A stretch of 24,887 bases of DNA from assembly GCA_001028025.1 (NCBI GenBank), contig LDAQ01000127.1, positions 1 through 24,887 of the forward strand, read 5' to 3'. Source of the stretch: Faecalicatena fissicatena. Lineage in GTDB: Bacteria > Bacillota > Clostridia > Lachnospirales > Lachnospiraceae. Shown piece by piece: positions 7,379 to 15,332 of the stretch. The translations under genes were made by a program, and so were the position numbers. Under the pieces are notes generated by a model. The model had not been told where the DNA came from. It did no database searches and saw only the letters and a list, made by a program, of their open reading frames with translations. The number at the start of each line of letters is the position of its first letter. Position 1 is the first letter of the stretch.

Positions 7379-8736
7379 GCTGTCTCTCCTCCTTTCCCGG
7401 TCTTCTCAAGTTCTGTGAGCATACGGTTCGTGCTGTAGAGGCCGGAGTAATTTACGATGACATAAAGATTACCGGTTCCATTTACCGTGCGCTCCTGAAC
7501 CGTTGCGCGCAGGTCTGTTGTAGAAGAACAGGGAATATCTTCATATTTTAAACGAAGCCCCATATCGTGGCGGCGGGTGCCTGTTGTCGTAATCGTGGCA
7601 GCCTGTGCATCAGCCAGATACTGGAAGTCCACATCCCACAGCCAGGAAATATCTTCTCCGTCCTGATAGGTGTCATTAATCTGAATAATAATGTCTTTGG
7701 GCTTTTTGTCTTTCAGTACGAGAGAAATCTTCTGCTGGAAACCGATGGGATTCTTAGCCAGATGCAGCTGAACCCTTGTACCGCTGATCATGAAAATACT
7801 TTCCCGGTTGTTTCCGTAGTCAAATGCCTCAATCATTTCCTGGAAATGTGTCCTGTCGGCCTCCAGTGCATTGAGCGCCGCGTATGCTGATAAAGTATTG
7901 TAAATATTGTATGGCGTACGTGCAGTTGAATGTATAGTCATGCCGTCCATGGAAAATGTATAGAGCTCATCGTGCAGTTCTATTTCCGACGCCGTAAAGT
8001 CAGGCTCAGGACGTTCTAAACCGCAGTTGGGACAATGGTAGATCCCAAGCTGTCCGTAGTGGAAAAAATCATATTCCAGCTTCTTTCCGCAGGAACGGCA
8101 GAAGATGCTTTCACGGATCTCAGAACGGGAGATATCATCAAATATCTGCTCACTGATCCCGTAAGTGACAAACGTGTTCTTGCTCTCGACAGCAAGCGTA
8201 TAGGACAGGACGTCATCACAATTGATGATCAGCTTTGTATCGGGGACGCTTGTAACAGCAGTTTTTAACTTATTAAAAGTGATGTCGACCTCCCCAAAAC
8301 GGTCCAGCTGGTCTCTGGAAATGTTTGTGAGAAGACCGCAGTCTGGTTTTAACTGAGGAAGCACGCGCACAGAAGCAATCTCATCTACTTCGATACAGGC
8401 ATAATCCGCATCCAGCCGGCAGTGCTTGTCCGTGGCAAGCACAAAGGCGGAAATAATCCCGTTGAGCATATTGGCTCCGGTTCTATTGATAATAACTTTT
8501 TTGCCCTCTGCTTTTAATGCATGGTACAGGATACTGTTTGTAGTTGTCTTGCCGTTCGTTCCCATGGTCACAATCGTCTTTTCCCTCACCATTTCCGCCA
8601 TGGCAGATAAAATGCGGGGGTCGATTATCCGGGCAACATAACCCGGAAGAGTAACGCCGCTTCCTCTATTCAGTTTTTTAATCAGATAGCTCGTGCATTT
8701 TGCACATTTAATTGCGAGTACGCTTCTTAATCTCAT
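7375..8736 (-). CDS. murT: Lipid II isoglutaminyl synthase, Mur-ligase subunit MurT
   Basis: This 453-aa Mur ligase-like subunit activates the D-Glu alpha-carboxylate of lipid II with ATP and uses ammonia from GatD. The P-loop GTNGKTTT is at 59-66. A zinc ribbon typical of MurT is inserted in the middle domain: CRSC (213-216) and CPNC (235-238). The C-terminal domain is the DUF1727 type. No strong ribosome site is seen: AAGGA at 8760-8756 lies about 19 nt before the ATG. There is no better in-frame start upstream. A promoter at 8808-8780 drives murT-gatD. Confidence 0.95.
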   Translation of the reverse strand: MRLRSVLAIKCAKCTSYLIKKLNRGSGVTLPGYVARIIDPRILSAMAEMVREKTIVTMGTNGKTTTNSILYHALKAEGKKVIINRTGANMLNGIISAFVLATDKHCRLDADYACIEVDEIASVRVLPQLKPDCGLLTNISRDQLDRFGEVDITFNKLKTAVTSVPDTKLIINCDDVLSYTLAVESKNTFVTYGISEQIFDDISRSEIRESIFCRSCGKKLEYDFFHYGQLGIYHCPNCGLERPEPDFTASEIELHDELYTFSMDGMTIHSTARTPYNIYNTLSAYAALNALEADRTHFQEMIEAFDYGNNRESIFMISGTRVQLHLAKNPIGFQQKISLVLKDKKPKDIIIQINDTYQDGEDISWLWDVDFQYLADAQAATITTTGTRRHDMGLRLKYEDIPCSSTTDLRATVQERTVNGTGNLYVIVNYSGLYSTNRMLTELEKTGKGGETA

Positions 8737-8779
8737 AATATTATATCAACTCTTATCCTTTTCTTGAAATACTTGTATT

Positions 8780-8808
8780 ATTATAATAGAAACAGGTACA
8801 GAAAACAA
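8780..8808 (-). promoter_or_regulatory. Promoter of murT-gatD
   Basis: Read on the minus strand, TTGTTT (8808-8803) and a perfect TATAAT (8785-8780) are separated by 17 nt. Transcription would start near 8773 and give a leader of about 37 nt. Confidence 0.6.
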
Positions 8809-8834
8809 GGAATTTAAAAAGAATTCGGTATTTT

Positions 8835-8905
8835 GGGCGTCGGGAATCGCTGTTTGTGGGATGAGGGAATGCTTGCCGAGAGCTATCCCACTTTTATCTG
8901 CCCCC
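8835..8905. other. Unassigned nested dyad between divergent promoters
   Basis: GTGGGAT (8856-8862) pairs with ATCCCAC (8885-8891), and GGGC (8835-8838) with GCCC (8900-8903) outside it. It lies between the murT promoter and the proposed promoter of the second ATPase, so it may be a DNA-level operator rather than a leader structure. I do not recognise a riboswitch here. Confidence 0.3.
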
Positions 8906-8961
8906 GGTTGAAGCTCATAATAATTTTCACAAAAGAAATTATAAAGATTTAATGAAGCCAC

Positions 8962-8989
8962 TGGAAATTCAGATTCAGTGTGATAGAAT
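8962..8989 (+). promoter_or_regulatory. Possible extended -10 promoter of the second ATPase gene
   Basis: TGGAAA (8962-8967), a 16-nt spacer and TAGAAT (8984-8989) preceded by TGa at 8981-8983. The direct repeat CTGGAAATT occurs at 8961-8969 and 9005-9013 and might bind a regulator. Confidence 0.35.
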
Positions 8990-9053
8990 GGAAATGACTA
9001 AAACTGGAAATTACTGAAGATAGAGAATCCGAAAATGAGGTGGAATAATATAC

Positions 9054-11483
9054 ATGCAGAAAAAAAGCAGACAACAGGTGGTTGAGGAGAAAAAGGACAG
9101 GAGAATTCCTACAACGAGATACCGTCCCGAGCACCGTCAGGGGCTGAGTATGCAGCAGGTGCAGGAACACAGGCTGCACGGCTGGACGAATAAAGCAGTG
9201 GATCCGCCGGCTAAGACAATGAAAGAGATTATTCATGATAATGTATTCACATATTTTAACCTGATATTTGTAATTCTGGCCCTGCTTCTTTGCATAGCCG
9301 GGTCTTTTCGTGATCTTACATTTCTTCCGGTCATTATACTGAATACTTTGATTGGAATCGTACAGGAAGTGCGGGCAAAGAAAGTTCTGGATAATCTGAC
9401 TATGCTGAACGCGCCCCATGCCACGGTTGTGCGGGACGGGCAGAAGTCTGTGATTGATGCGGAGGAACTTGTGCTCGACGACATTGTTATTTTCAAGGCG
9501 GGCAGCCAGGTTTGTGCAGATGCGGAGGTCAGCGCAGGAGAGGTACAGGTAAATGAATCCCTGCTGACGGGGGAATCCGATGAGATTGTAAAGAAAAAAG
9601 GCGACCAGCTCATGTCAGGGAGCTTTATCGTGTCAGGACAGTGTCATGCAAGACTGGAGAAGGTCGGGATGGACTCCTATATCTCGAAGCTGACAATGGA
9701 AGCGAAAGAGATGCAGGAAGGAGAGCAGTCTGAGATGATCCGCTCTCTGGATAAATTGGTAAAATGCGTAGGCATTGCGATCATACCGATTGGAATTGTA
9801 CTGTTTGTCCAGGCATTTTTCTTTCAGAATGAAGGGTTTCAGTCCAGTATTACTTCCATGGTTGCCGCCATTATCGGCATGATTCCGGAAGGACTGTATT
9901 TATTGGCGAGCGTGGCGCTGGCTGTCAGTTCGGTGCGGCTCGCTCAGAAAAAAGTCCTGCTCCACGATATGAAATGTATCGAGACTCTGGCCAGGGTCAA
10001 TGTGCTGTGCGTGGATAAGACCGGTACTATTACGGAAAATACCATGAAAGTGCAGGAGGTTATTCCTGCGGACGGCTATGATGAGAAAGAGATGCAGCCC
10101 CTGAGTACGTTGATTGGAGATTTTGCTGCGGCAATGGAGAAGGACAATATCACGATGGCCGCCATGAAAGAATATTTTCAGACTGCATCGGGCAGAAAAC
10201 CGGTAAGCAGGACTGGATTTTCCTCCGCCACAAAATACAGCAGTGTTACCTTCGAGGATGAAGCATATGTGCTTGGTGCGCCCGAATTTGTCCTAAAGGA
10301 AAAGTATGAAAACTATGAGGAGGAGATTACCGGATATGCATCAAAAGGCGCCAGAGTCCTGGTTTTCGGCCTCTATGAAGGCGAGATCGACGGAAAGGCC
10401 CTGGAGAAGGGGATTATTCCTCTGGGATATATACTTTTGGCAAACCCGATCAGAAAAGAAGCAAAAGAGACGTTTACCTACTTTGCGGAGCAGGGGGTTG
10501 AGGTAAAGGTTATTTCCGGAGACAACCCTGTAACAGTATCAGAAGTAGCTAAAAAAGCAGGAATTGCGAATGCTGAGAATTATGTAGATGCCTCCTCCCT
10601 TAAATCAGATGAGGAGATAGAAAAAGCAGTGCTGGAGAATACCGTATTCGGGCGGGTAACGCCGAATCAGAAGCGGCAGTTCGTCCAGATCCTCAAAGGA
10701 GCCGGTAAAACGGTTGCGATGACAGGGGATGGCGTCAATGACGTTCTTGCACTCAAAGATGCGGACTGCAGTATCGCCATGGCTTCCGGAAGTGAAGCGG
10801 CGGCCCAGGCGTCACAGCTCGTACTGCTGGAATCTGATTTTTCCTGCATGCCTCAGGTCGTTCTGGAGGGCAGAAGAGTTGTAAACAACATTCAGCGTTC
10901 AGCCAGCCTGTTCCTGGTAAAGAATATATTTTCCTTCCTGCTGTCACTGTTTTCTGTAGTATTTATGATCACATATCCGCTGGAACCGTCGCAGATATCA
11001 CTGATCAGTATGTTTACGATCGGAGTGCCCGCGTTCTTCCTGGCACTGGAGCCGAACAAGAACATTATTAAGGGACACTTCCTGACCAATGTCTTCCTGA
11101 AGGCTCTGCCTGCTGCTCTGACTGATGTGCTGGCAGTCGGCGCACTGGTCGTATTCGGACAGACCTTTGGCGTGAACTCAAAAGATATATCCACCGCAGC
11201 GACCATGCTGCTGGCTATCGTCGGATTCATGATTCTCTATAAGATCAGTGCGCCAATGAACATCATGCGCACAATCGTAGTAGCAGGAAGCATAATAGGG
11301 CTGCTGTTCTGCAGTATCTTCCTGAACAACCTGTTTGCCATCACAGGAATGTCCACAAAATGCATCATGCTCTTTATCGTATTCTCAATCGCCACAGAGC
11401 CAGTGCTGCGATACCTCACATCCTTGCTGGGAAAATTAAGAATATACTATCTGCGATTACGGGGACAGACGGTGGAAGAGTGA
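9054..11483 (+). CDS. CtpE-like P-type cation ATPase
   Basis: This membrane pump has 809 aa. It has TGES (172-175), PEGL in M4 (278-281), the phosphorylated aspartate D321 in DKTGTITENTMK, a short nucleotide-binding domain with GAPE, and TGDGVND (557-563). M6 reads SLISMFTIGVPAFFLALEPN, unlike the NxxTD of Ca2+-ATPases but like Mycobacterium CtpE, a Ca2+ transporter. The first 45 residues are basic and precede a short match to the cation-ATPase N-terminal domain. The ATG has GAGGTGG at 9037-9043. It is not closely related to the ATPase at 1868, and has no yybP-ykoY element. CtpE-like activity (Ca2+ uptake) is possible; the ion is not determined. Confidence 0.88.
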   Translation: MQKKSRQQVVEEKKDRRIPTTRYRPEHRQGLSMQQVQEHRLHGWTNKAVDPPAKTMKEIIHDNVFTYFNLIFVILALLLCIAGSFRDLTFLPVIILNTLIGIVQEVRAKKVLDNLTMLNAPHATVVRDGQKSVIDAEELVLDDIVIFKAGSQVCADAEVSAGEVQVNESLLTGESDEIVKKKGDQLMSGSFIVSGQCHARLEKVGMDSYISKLTMEAKEMQEGEQSEMIRSLDKLVKCVGIAIIPIGIVLFVQAFFFQNEGFQSSITSMVAAIIGMIPEGLYLLASVALAVSSVRLAQKKVLLHDMKCIETLARVNVLCVDKTGTITENTMKVQEVIPADGYDEKEMQPLSTLIGDFAAAMEKDNITMAAMKEYFQTASGRKPVSRTGFSSATKYSSVTFEDEAYVLGAPEFVLKEKYENYEEEITGYASKGARVLVFGLYEGEIDGKALEKGIIPLGYILLANPIRKEAKETFTYFAEQGVEVKVISGDNPVTVSEVAKKAGIANAENYVDASSLKSDEEIEKAVLENTVFGRVTPNQKRQFVQILKGAGKTVAMTGDGVNDVLALKDADCSIAMASGSEAAAQASQLVLLESDFSCMPQVVLEGRRVVNNIQRSASLFLVKNIFSFLLSLFSVVFMITYPLEPSQISLISMFTIGVPAFFLALEPNKNIIKGHFLTNVFLKALPAALTDVLAVGALVVFGQTFGVNSKDISTAATMLLAIVGFMILYKISAPMNIMRTIVVAGSIIGLLFCSIFLNNLFAITGMSTKCIMLFIVFSIATEPVLRYLTSLLGKLRIYYLRLRGQTVEE

Positions 11484-11632
11484 GCTGCGGATTAGAAGGA
11501 GCCATCCCTCAGGGACGGCTCCTTCTTCGTAAGTACTTCTCCATAAACGGGTTTTCAGTCCCCATTTCCGCTGTTCCGGTACCTCCCTCCTGACGTTTCA
11601 GTCAGGTGTTCCTTCACCGTAAGCGTCTCCCC
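11484..11632. repeat. Terminator hairpin inside a short relative of the 3'-end dyad elements
   Basis: The segment between convergent genes resembles the inner part of the 6308-6605 element. On the left, GCGGATTAGAAGG (11487-11499) resembles GCGGTTAGAAG (6376-6386). On the right, CGTAAGTACTTCTCC and AAACGGGTT resemble 6521-6535 and 6538-6546. The cap and the outer left arm are absent. A GCGTCTCCCC at 11623-11632 sits just behind the stop of the J-domain gene, similar to the GGCGTCCC box at the other copies. A small extra dyad CCTGAC/GTCAGG lies at 11589-11606. Confidence 0.5.
11494..11526 (+). terminator. Hairpin terminator of the CtpE-like ATPase gene
   Basis: AGAAGGAGCC (11494-11503) pairs with GGCTCCTTCT (11517-11526), with TCCC/GGGA inside after one A-C mismatch and a TCA loop. 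It begins 10 nt after the stop codon. The T-tract is poor (TTCTTCG), so efficiency is uncertain. Confidence 0.6.
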
Positions 11633-11635
11633 TGT

Positions 11636-12349
11636 TTACCCTACCGCGTAGTTCAGGAGTTTTTTTAGATTGTTGTGGAATTGTTTGTTCTGTGAGCGGA
11701 GTTTCAGTTTTTCTGCGTTTGATTTGTTCTGTTCTACATAGGCATCGTATTTGTCGAACAGGATGCGGTAATCCATGTTTTGTTTTTGGCCCCAGCGGAC
11801 GAGGACCCAGTTCATGGCGTCGCTTTGCCAGTAGCTCATGGGGATTTCGGCCATCTTCAGGATGGAGATGTACTGGATTGCCTGCATGGAGAGGGAACTC
11901 AGCTGGGCGGTGAGCTCTGTCTCGTATTTGTCTTTTTTGCCTAATCTTTTGAATATTTTGAGTGGTAGTCCTTCCCTTTTGGAATGGAGCGCCATTAGAC
12001 TGCCGCTCTGTAAGACGATCTCGTTGAGACGGCAGGCGGCATTCCAATAGGTTACGAATGATATGGACGGATCTTCGCCTTCTTCTTCGGGTTTTCCGAC
12101 CGTGTATGTGCGGAATACCCGGTGAGGCTTTCCTGCCAGTGTCCGGTTGTATTTCTTACGCTTGTCCGGATTGGCGAGTATCCGGTATGCTTCCAGTATC
12201 TCCTGCATGTATGCAGTGGTGTCTATGTCGTTATGCATATTGGCATCCGGATGATACACTTTTGCCAATGCATTTTTTGCGCTGGTAATTTCTTCAAGGG
12301 TTGCCTCTCTGGATACGCCGAGAATGTCATAATATGTACGGGTTTCCAT
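11636..12349 (-). CDS. J-domain (DnaJ-like) protein
   Basis: This 237-aa protein has an N-terminal J domain (about residues 5-70, YYDILGVSREATLEEI), with the HPD motif at 33-35 that stimulates DnaK ATPase. There is no glycine-rich region or zinc-finger domain, so it is a specialised class C co-chaperone, not DnaJ itself. The remaining 160 residues are helical and charged, without recognised motifs or membrane segments. The ATG at 12349 has a perfect AGGAGG 5 nt upstream. It is convergent with the ATPase gene and stands alone. The client is unknown. Confidence 0.85.
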   Translation of the reverse strand: METRTYYDILGVSREATLEEITSAKNALAKVYHPDANMHNDIDTTAYMQEILEAYRILANPDKRKKYNRTLAGKPHRVFRTYTVGKPEEEGEDPSISFVTYWNAACRLNEIVLQSGSLMALHSKREGLPLKIFKRLGKKDKYETELTAQLSSLSMQAIQYISILKMAEIPMSYWQSDAMNWVLVRWGQKQNMDYRILFDKYDAYVEQNKSNAEKLKLRSQNKQFHNNLKKLLNYAVG

Positions 12350-12395
12350 CGTTTCCTCCTTATCCCTGTTTCATTATTTATTCTTCCCACATTTA

Positions 12396-12424
12396 ATATT
12401 ACGATAGGATAAGGAAAAAATCAA
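12396..12424 (-). promoter_or_regulatory. Possible promoter of the J-domain gene
   Basis: On the minus strand, TTGATT (12424-12419), a 17-nt spacer and TAATAT (12401-12396) lie about 50 nt before the start codon. Confidence 0.35.
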
Positions 12425-12583
12425 GAAAAGTTACCTGACATATTATACTTCAATCCGATTCTTTTAAGGAAAATAACCGGGCATCATAATTTGCTCTGTA
12501 AAAGAACATTTTTAACATTGGCCACCGATGGATTTTGGGAAAATATTACACTGATTAATACACCTGTATCTATAAAAGAAAAG

Positions 12584-12617
12584 GGATGCCTGCGGCCTGC
12601 TGCGGGCATCCTTTTTA
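12584..12617 (-). terminator. Intrinsic terminator, possibly bidirectional
   Basis: GGATGCC (12584-12590) pairs with GGCATCC (12605-12611) around a GC-rich loop. It follows the 58-aa gene by about 27 nt; on the minus strand the hairpin is followed by CTTTTCTTTT, and on the plus strand by TTTTT. The rest of the 12350-12638 gap shows only the J-domain gene promoter. Confidence 0.65.
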
Positions 12618-12638
12618 AGGTATTGACAAACTTATTTT

Positions 12639-12815
12639 TTATTGAAACATATTTTCCACGTAATTTCGCATTTCTTCCCGGGTGTGTTTCTGTCTGGCTT
12701 CATCAATCACCTGTTTCTGCTCAGTATCAGAAAGATGAGAAAAATGGTTCAGGGCATCGGAGTGCTGAGCCAGCGCCATTGTAAAACCGATCGGCAGTTC
12801 TTCGTTGTTTATCAT
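12639..12815 (-). CDS. Small conserved-type protein, 58 aa, unknown function
   Basis: This is a cytoplasmic protein of 58 aa starting MINNEELPIGFTMALAQHSD. It is predicted mostly helical, with an acidic middle (LSDTEQKQVIDEAR) and a charged helix near the end. There are no cysteines and no membrane segment. The start codon at 12815 has GGAGG 7 nt upstream, and an intrinsic terminator follows, so this is a genuine small gene rather than a chance frame. A longer in-frame start at 12899 has no ribosome site. Short proteins of this type, with a MALA...F..LS..EK..I..A pattern, are common in Clostridia as hypothetical proteins (recollection). I cannot give a function. Confidence 0.75.
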   Translation of the reverse strand: MINNEELPIGFTMALAQHSDALNHFSHLSDTEQKQVIDEARQKHTREEMRNYVENMFQ

Positions 12816-12921
12816 TATTAGACCTCCTTTCCTGGGGAAAACTAAAATGTTACCGCTCAGAACGTGCTGTGTATTTACTGCACGGCATCTAAGCCACATA
12901 TCAAAAAAGTGAATGACATGA

Positions 12922-12991
12922 GCCTGTCACGTAAGGACGTTTTAATGGACAGGCGGCGTTACTGTTTACAGGCTTTCCTTTGAACAGTAAC
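12922..12991. other. Two adjacent dyads in a divergent intergenic region
   Basis: GCCTGTC (12922-12928) pairs with GACAGGC (12948-12954); 3 nt later GTTACTGTT (12958-12966) pairs perfectly with AACAGTAAC (12983-12991). They lie between the 58-aa gene (minus) and the DUF1848 gene (plus). A weak promoter for the latter may be TGTAAA (13032-13037), 17 nt, TATACT (13055-13060). The dyads would be upstream of it. Nothing else is seen in 12816-13092. Confidence 0.4.
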
Positions 12992-13092
12992 ACTCTAAAA
13001 TTAGTATGCGTCAGTTTTTTGACTTCATACCTGTAAATCTAAGCGGGATAATGATATACTATTAAGTGAAAATATGGAAATGAGGGATTTTT

Positions 13093-14028
13093 ATGGTTTT
13101 AAGTGTCAGCAGGAGAACCGACATTCCGTGCTGTTACCCTGACTGGTTTTACCGGCGCCTGGAAGAGGGGACTGTATGTATACGCAATCCATTTCGCCCG
13201 GATCAGATCAGTGAGATCGCTGTAACACCGGATGTGACAGACTGTATTGTATTCTGGACGAAAAATCCAGGACCTATGCTGGCGGAACTTGACAGGCTGG
13301 ATGAATACCTGTATTATTTCCAGTTTACCCTGACAGGATACGGCAAAGATATTGAGCCGGGACTTCCGGAAAAGGCGGTTCTGGCAGATATATTTCATGA
13401 ACTGGCAGGCCGGATTGGCTGGAAGCGGATGATATGGCGTTATGATCCGATTTTGCTGAATCCGCGATATACAGCTGAATTTCATTTGAAGACGTTTGAT
13501 AAGATTGCCAGGAAGCTGCAGGGCAGTACAAAGCAGGTCGTGGTGAGTTTTATTGATACCTATAAAAGTACAAAAGAGAACGCGGCCTTCCTGAATCTGA
13601 AGAAGCCGGAGCCTGGAGAGCTGGAAATGCTGGCAGGGCGTCTTGCAAAGACTGCGGGCAGTTATGGAATGCGTATGGTCACCTGTACAGAGGAGATGAA
13701 CCTGTTAAGTGCAGGGATTGAGCATGGAGCGTGCATTGATAAACGCCTGATCGAAGAACTTACCGGATGTGAACTTGATGCAGGTCCGGATAAGGGGCAG
13801 CGGCCGGGATGCGGCTGTATGGAGAGTGTTGATATCGGGGCCTACAATACATGCGTAAGCGGCTGCCGGTATTGTTATGCCAATTACAGCGGGGCGCTTA
13901 TGAAATCCCGCAGGGAAAGTTATGATATCAGTTCGCCTCTGCTGTGCGGAAGAATTGGTAGGGATGATATTGTTACAAAACGGGCGGTGAAGTCCTGGAA
14001 GAATCCACAGCTTCGCCTTCCATTTTAA
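13093..14028 (+). CDS. DUF1848 family protein with C-terminal radical-SAM-like cysteine motif
   Basis: This 311-aa cytoplasmic protein begins with SVSRRTDIPCCYPDWF, the conserved start of the DUF1848 family, followed by FWTKNPGPM and a RYDPI segment. Near the C-terminus is GAYNTCVSGCRYCYANY: C254, C258 and C261 make a CX3CX2C motif identical to that of radical SAM enzymes, and C240/C242 lie just before it. In standard radical SAM enzymes this motif is near the N-terminus. The function of the family is not established, to my knowledge. The ATG at 13093 is the only start that keeps the conserved N-terminus; the ribosome site is GAGGG at 13082-13086. It probably heads an operon with the FliB-like stump and the dehydrogenase. 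Confidence 0.85.
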   Translation: MVLSVSRRTDIPCCYPDWFYRRLEEGTVCIRNPFRPDQISEIAVTPDVTDCIVFWTKNPGPMLAELDRLDEYLYYFQFTLTGYGKDIEPGLPEKAVLADIFHELAGRIGWKRMIWRYDPILLNPRYTAEFHLKTFDKIARKLQGSTKQVVVSFIDTYKSTKENAAFLNLKKPEPGELEMLAGRLAKTAGSYGMRMVTCTEEMNLLSAGIEHGACIDKRLIEELTGCELDAGPDKGQRPGCGCMESVDIGAYNTCVSGCRYCYANYSGALMKSRRESYDISSPLLCGRIGRDDIVTKRAVKSWKNPQLRLPF

Positions 14029-14046
14029 GAGAAGGAGAAAACAGGC

Positions 14047-14196
14047 ATGCACTATACGGCGCCCCATTATTATAGGAAGTTTCGCTGTACTGCGGACAAA
14101 TGTTCCAATACCTGCTGCACGGGGTGGCAGATTGAAGATTCGGACTGGAAACTTTTTCCTGATGCTGTAGATTTTGAAACGGAGGGATGGCTATGA
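14047..14196 (+). pseudogene. Truncated N-terminus of a FliB-like (lysine-N-methylase/YkgJ-type) protein
   Basis: The 49-codon frame starts MHYTAPHYYRKFRCTADKCS and continues NTCCTGWQIED. This matches the start of FliB-family flagellin lysine-N-methylases, with their APxYYxxFxC...CCxGW pattern; C14, C19, C23 and C24 form C-x4-C-x3-CC. A full family member is several hundred residues, so almost all of the protein is missing. The frame has its own ribosome site (AAGGAG at 14033-14038) and its TGA overlaps the next gene's ATG (ATGA, 14193-14196). Either it is a deletion remnant kept for translational coupling, or a real Cys-rich mini-protein. I favour the remnant. Confidence 0.6.
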
Positions 14197-15233
14197 AAGC
14201 AGTTGTTTATAAGGGAAACGGTACCATATGTCTGGAAGAACGTCCTTTCCCTGAGATTCAGAAAGATACGGATGCAATTGTAAAGGTAACAGTGACAACC
14301 ATTTGTTCCAGTGATATACATATTAAGCATGGAGCGGTGCCCAGGGCTAAGGAAAACATCATACTCGGCCACGAGTTTGTGGGAGAAGTAATCAGGATAG
14401 GCCGAGCAGTAAAAAGTATACGTCCTGGGGATCGTGTGGCCGTTAATGTGGAGACATTCTGCGGAAAGTGTTACTTCTGCCGTCATGGATATGTAAACAA
14501 TTGTACGGATAAATACGGGGGATGGGCCCTGGGCTGCAGAATTGACGGTGGACAGGCAGAGTATGTCAGGATTCCTTTTGCCGACAACGGACTTACCAGA
14601 ATACCGGATACGGTTTCAGATGAAGCGGCATTATTTACCGGTGATTTGCTTTCTACGGGGTACTGGGCTGCTAAAATGGGAGATATCAAGCTCTCAGATA
14701 CCGTAGCGGTGATTGGGGCCGGCCCCGCAGGAATTGCTGTTATGAAGTGTGTCGGACTCTATAATCCGTCAAAGATTATAGGAATTGATATTGATGACCA
14801 GAGACTGGGACTCTTAATGGAAAATAAGATCGCAGATGTTACATTGAATCCCCGAAGAGACGATGTGGCAGCGGCTGTAAAAGAGATGACAGACGGGCGG
14901 GGAGCGGATTCTGTCCTGGAAGTGGCCGGAAGCCGGGAGACTTTTGAGATGGCATGGTGCATAGCAAGGCCGAATGCAGTCGTGGGGGTCGTTGCAATGT
15001 ATGAAGAAGACCAGGTGCTTCCACTTCCGCAGATGTACGGAAAGAATCTTACATTTAAAACGGGCGGTGTGGACGCAGCCAACTGCGAGGATATCCTGCG
15101 CCTGATCGAGAACGGAAGACTGAACACTGAATGTATGATCACCCACAGGACCACGCTGGATCATATTATGGAAGCATATGATATTTTTGAAAATAAAAAA
15201 GACGGTGTCGTAAAGTATGCTGTTACGGTGTAA
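14193..15233 (+). CDS. Zinc-dependent alcohol dehydrogenase, MDR family
   Basis: This cytoplasmic dehydrogenase has 346 aa and oxidises an alcohol or polyol, or reduces the matching ketone. Catalytic zinc ligands are C38, H60, E61 and D151 (the set seen in Clostridium beijerinckii isopropanol dehydrogenase). The structural zinc site C90, C93, C96, C104 is complete. The Rossmann motif GAGPAG is at 175-180. Aspartate D199 at the end of the second strand (IIGIDI) favours NAD over NADP. The ATG at 14193 was preferred to the one at 14187 because GGAGG (14181-14185) is 7 nt from it. It overlaps the FliB-like stump by 4 nt. The substrate is not determined. Confidence 0.88.
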   Translation: MKAVVYKGNGTICLEERPFPEIQKDTDAIVKVTVTTICSSDIHIKHGAVPRAKENIILGHEFVGEVIRIGRAVKSIRPGDRVAVNVETFCGKCYFCRHGYVNNCTDKYGGWALGCRIDGGQAEYVRIPFADNGLTRIPDTVSDEAALFTGDLLSTGYWAAKMGDIKLSDTVAVIGAGPAGIAVMKCVGLYNPSKIIGIDIDDQRLGLLMENKIADVTLNPRRDDVAAAVKEMTDGRGADSVLEVAGSRETFEMAWCIARPNAVVGVVAMYEEDQVLPLPQMYGKNLTFKTGGVDAANCEDILRLIENGRLNTECMITHRTTLDHIMEAYDIFENKKDGVVKYAVTV

Positions 15234-15270
15234 ATGTGCAGAGTACGCGGCATATTCTGCGGCTTTTGGG

Positions 15271-15332
15271 TTCTAATCTTTCCCTCCCTTTACTATATTG
15301 GTAATAGACGATATAGCAGAGGGAGTTTTTTT
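15271..15332 (+). terminator. Terminator-like hairpin carrying the next gene's ribosome site
   Basis: The 5' arm 15284-15300 pairs with 15309-15325 with one A-C mismatch and two G-U pairs. The 3' arm ends in GAGGGAG, which is the Shine-Dalgarno of the carboxypeptidase gene, and seven T (15326-15332) run up to its ATG at 15333. This has the shape of the dehydrogenase operon's terminator. A weak promoter TTCTAA (15271-15276), 17 nt, TATATT (15294-15299) overlaps the 5' arm; it would start transcription near 15306, past that arm. Confidence 0.6.

Noticed and set aside
8835..8905. Metal riboswitch before the second ATPase gene
   Set aside because: The dyad does not match yybP-ykoY, M-box or NiCo motifs that I know, and the best promoter lies downstream of it.
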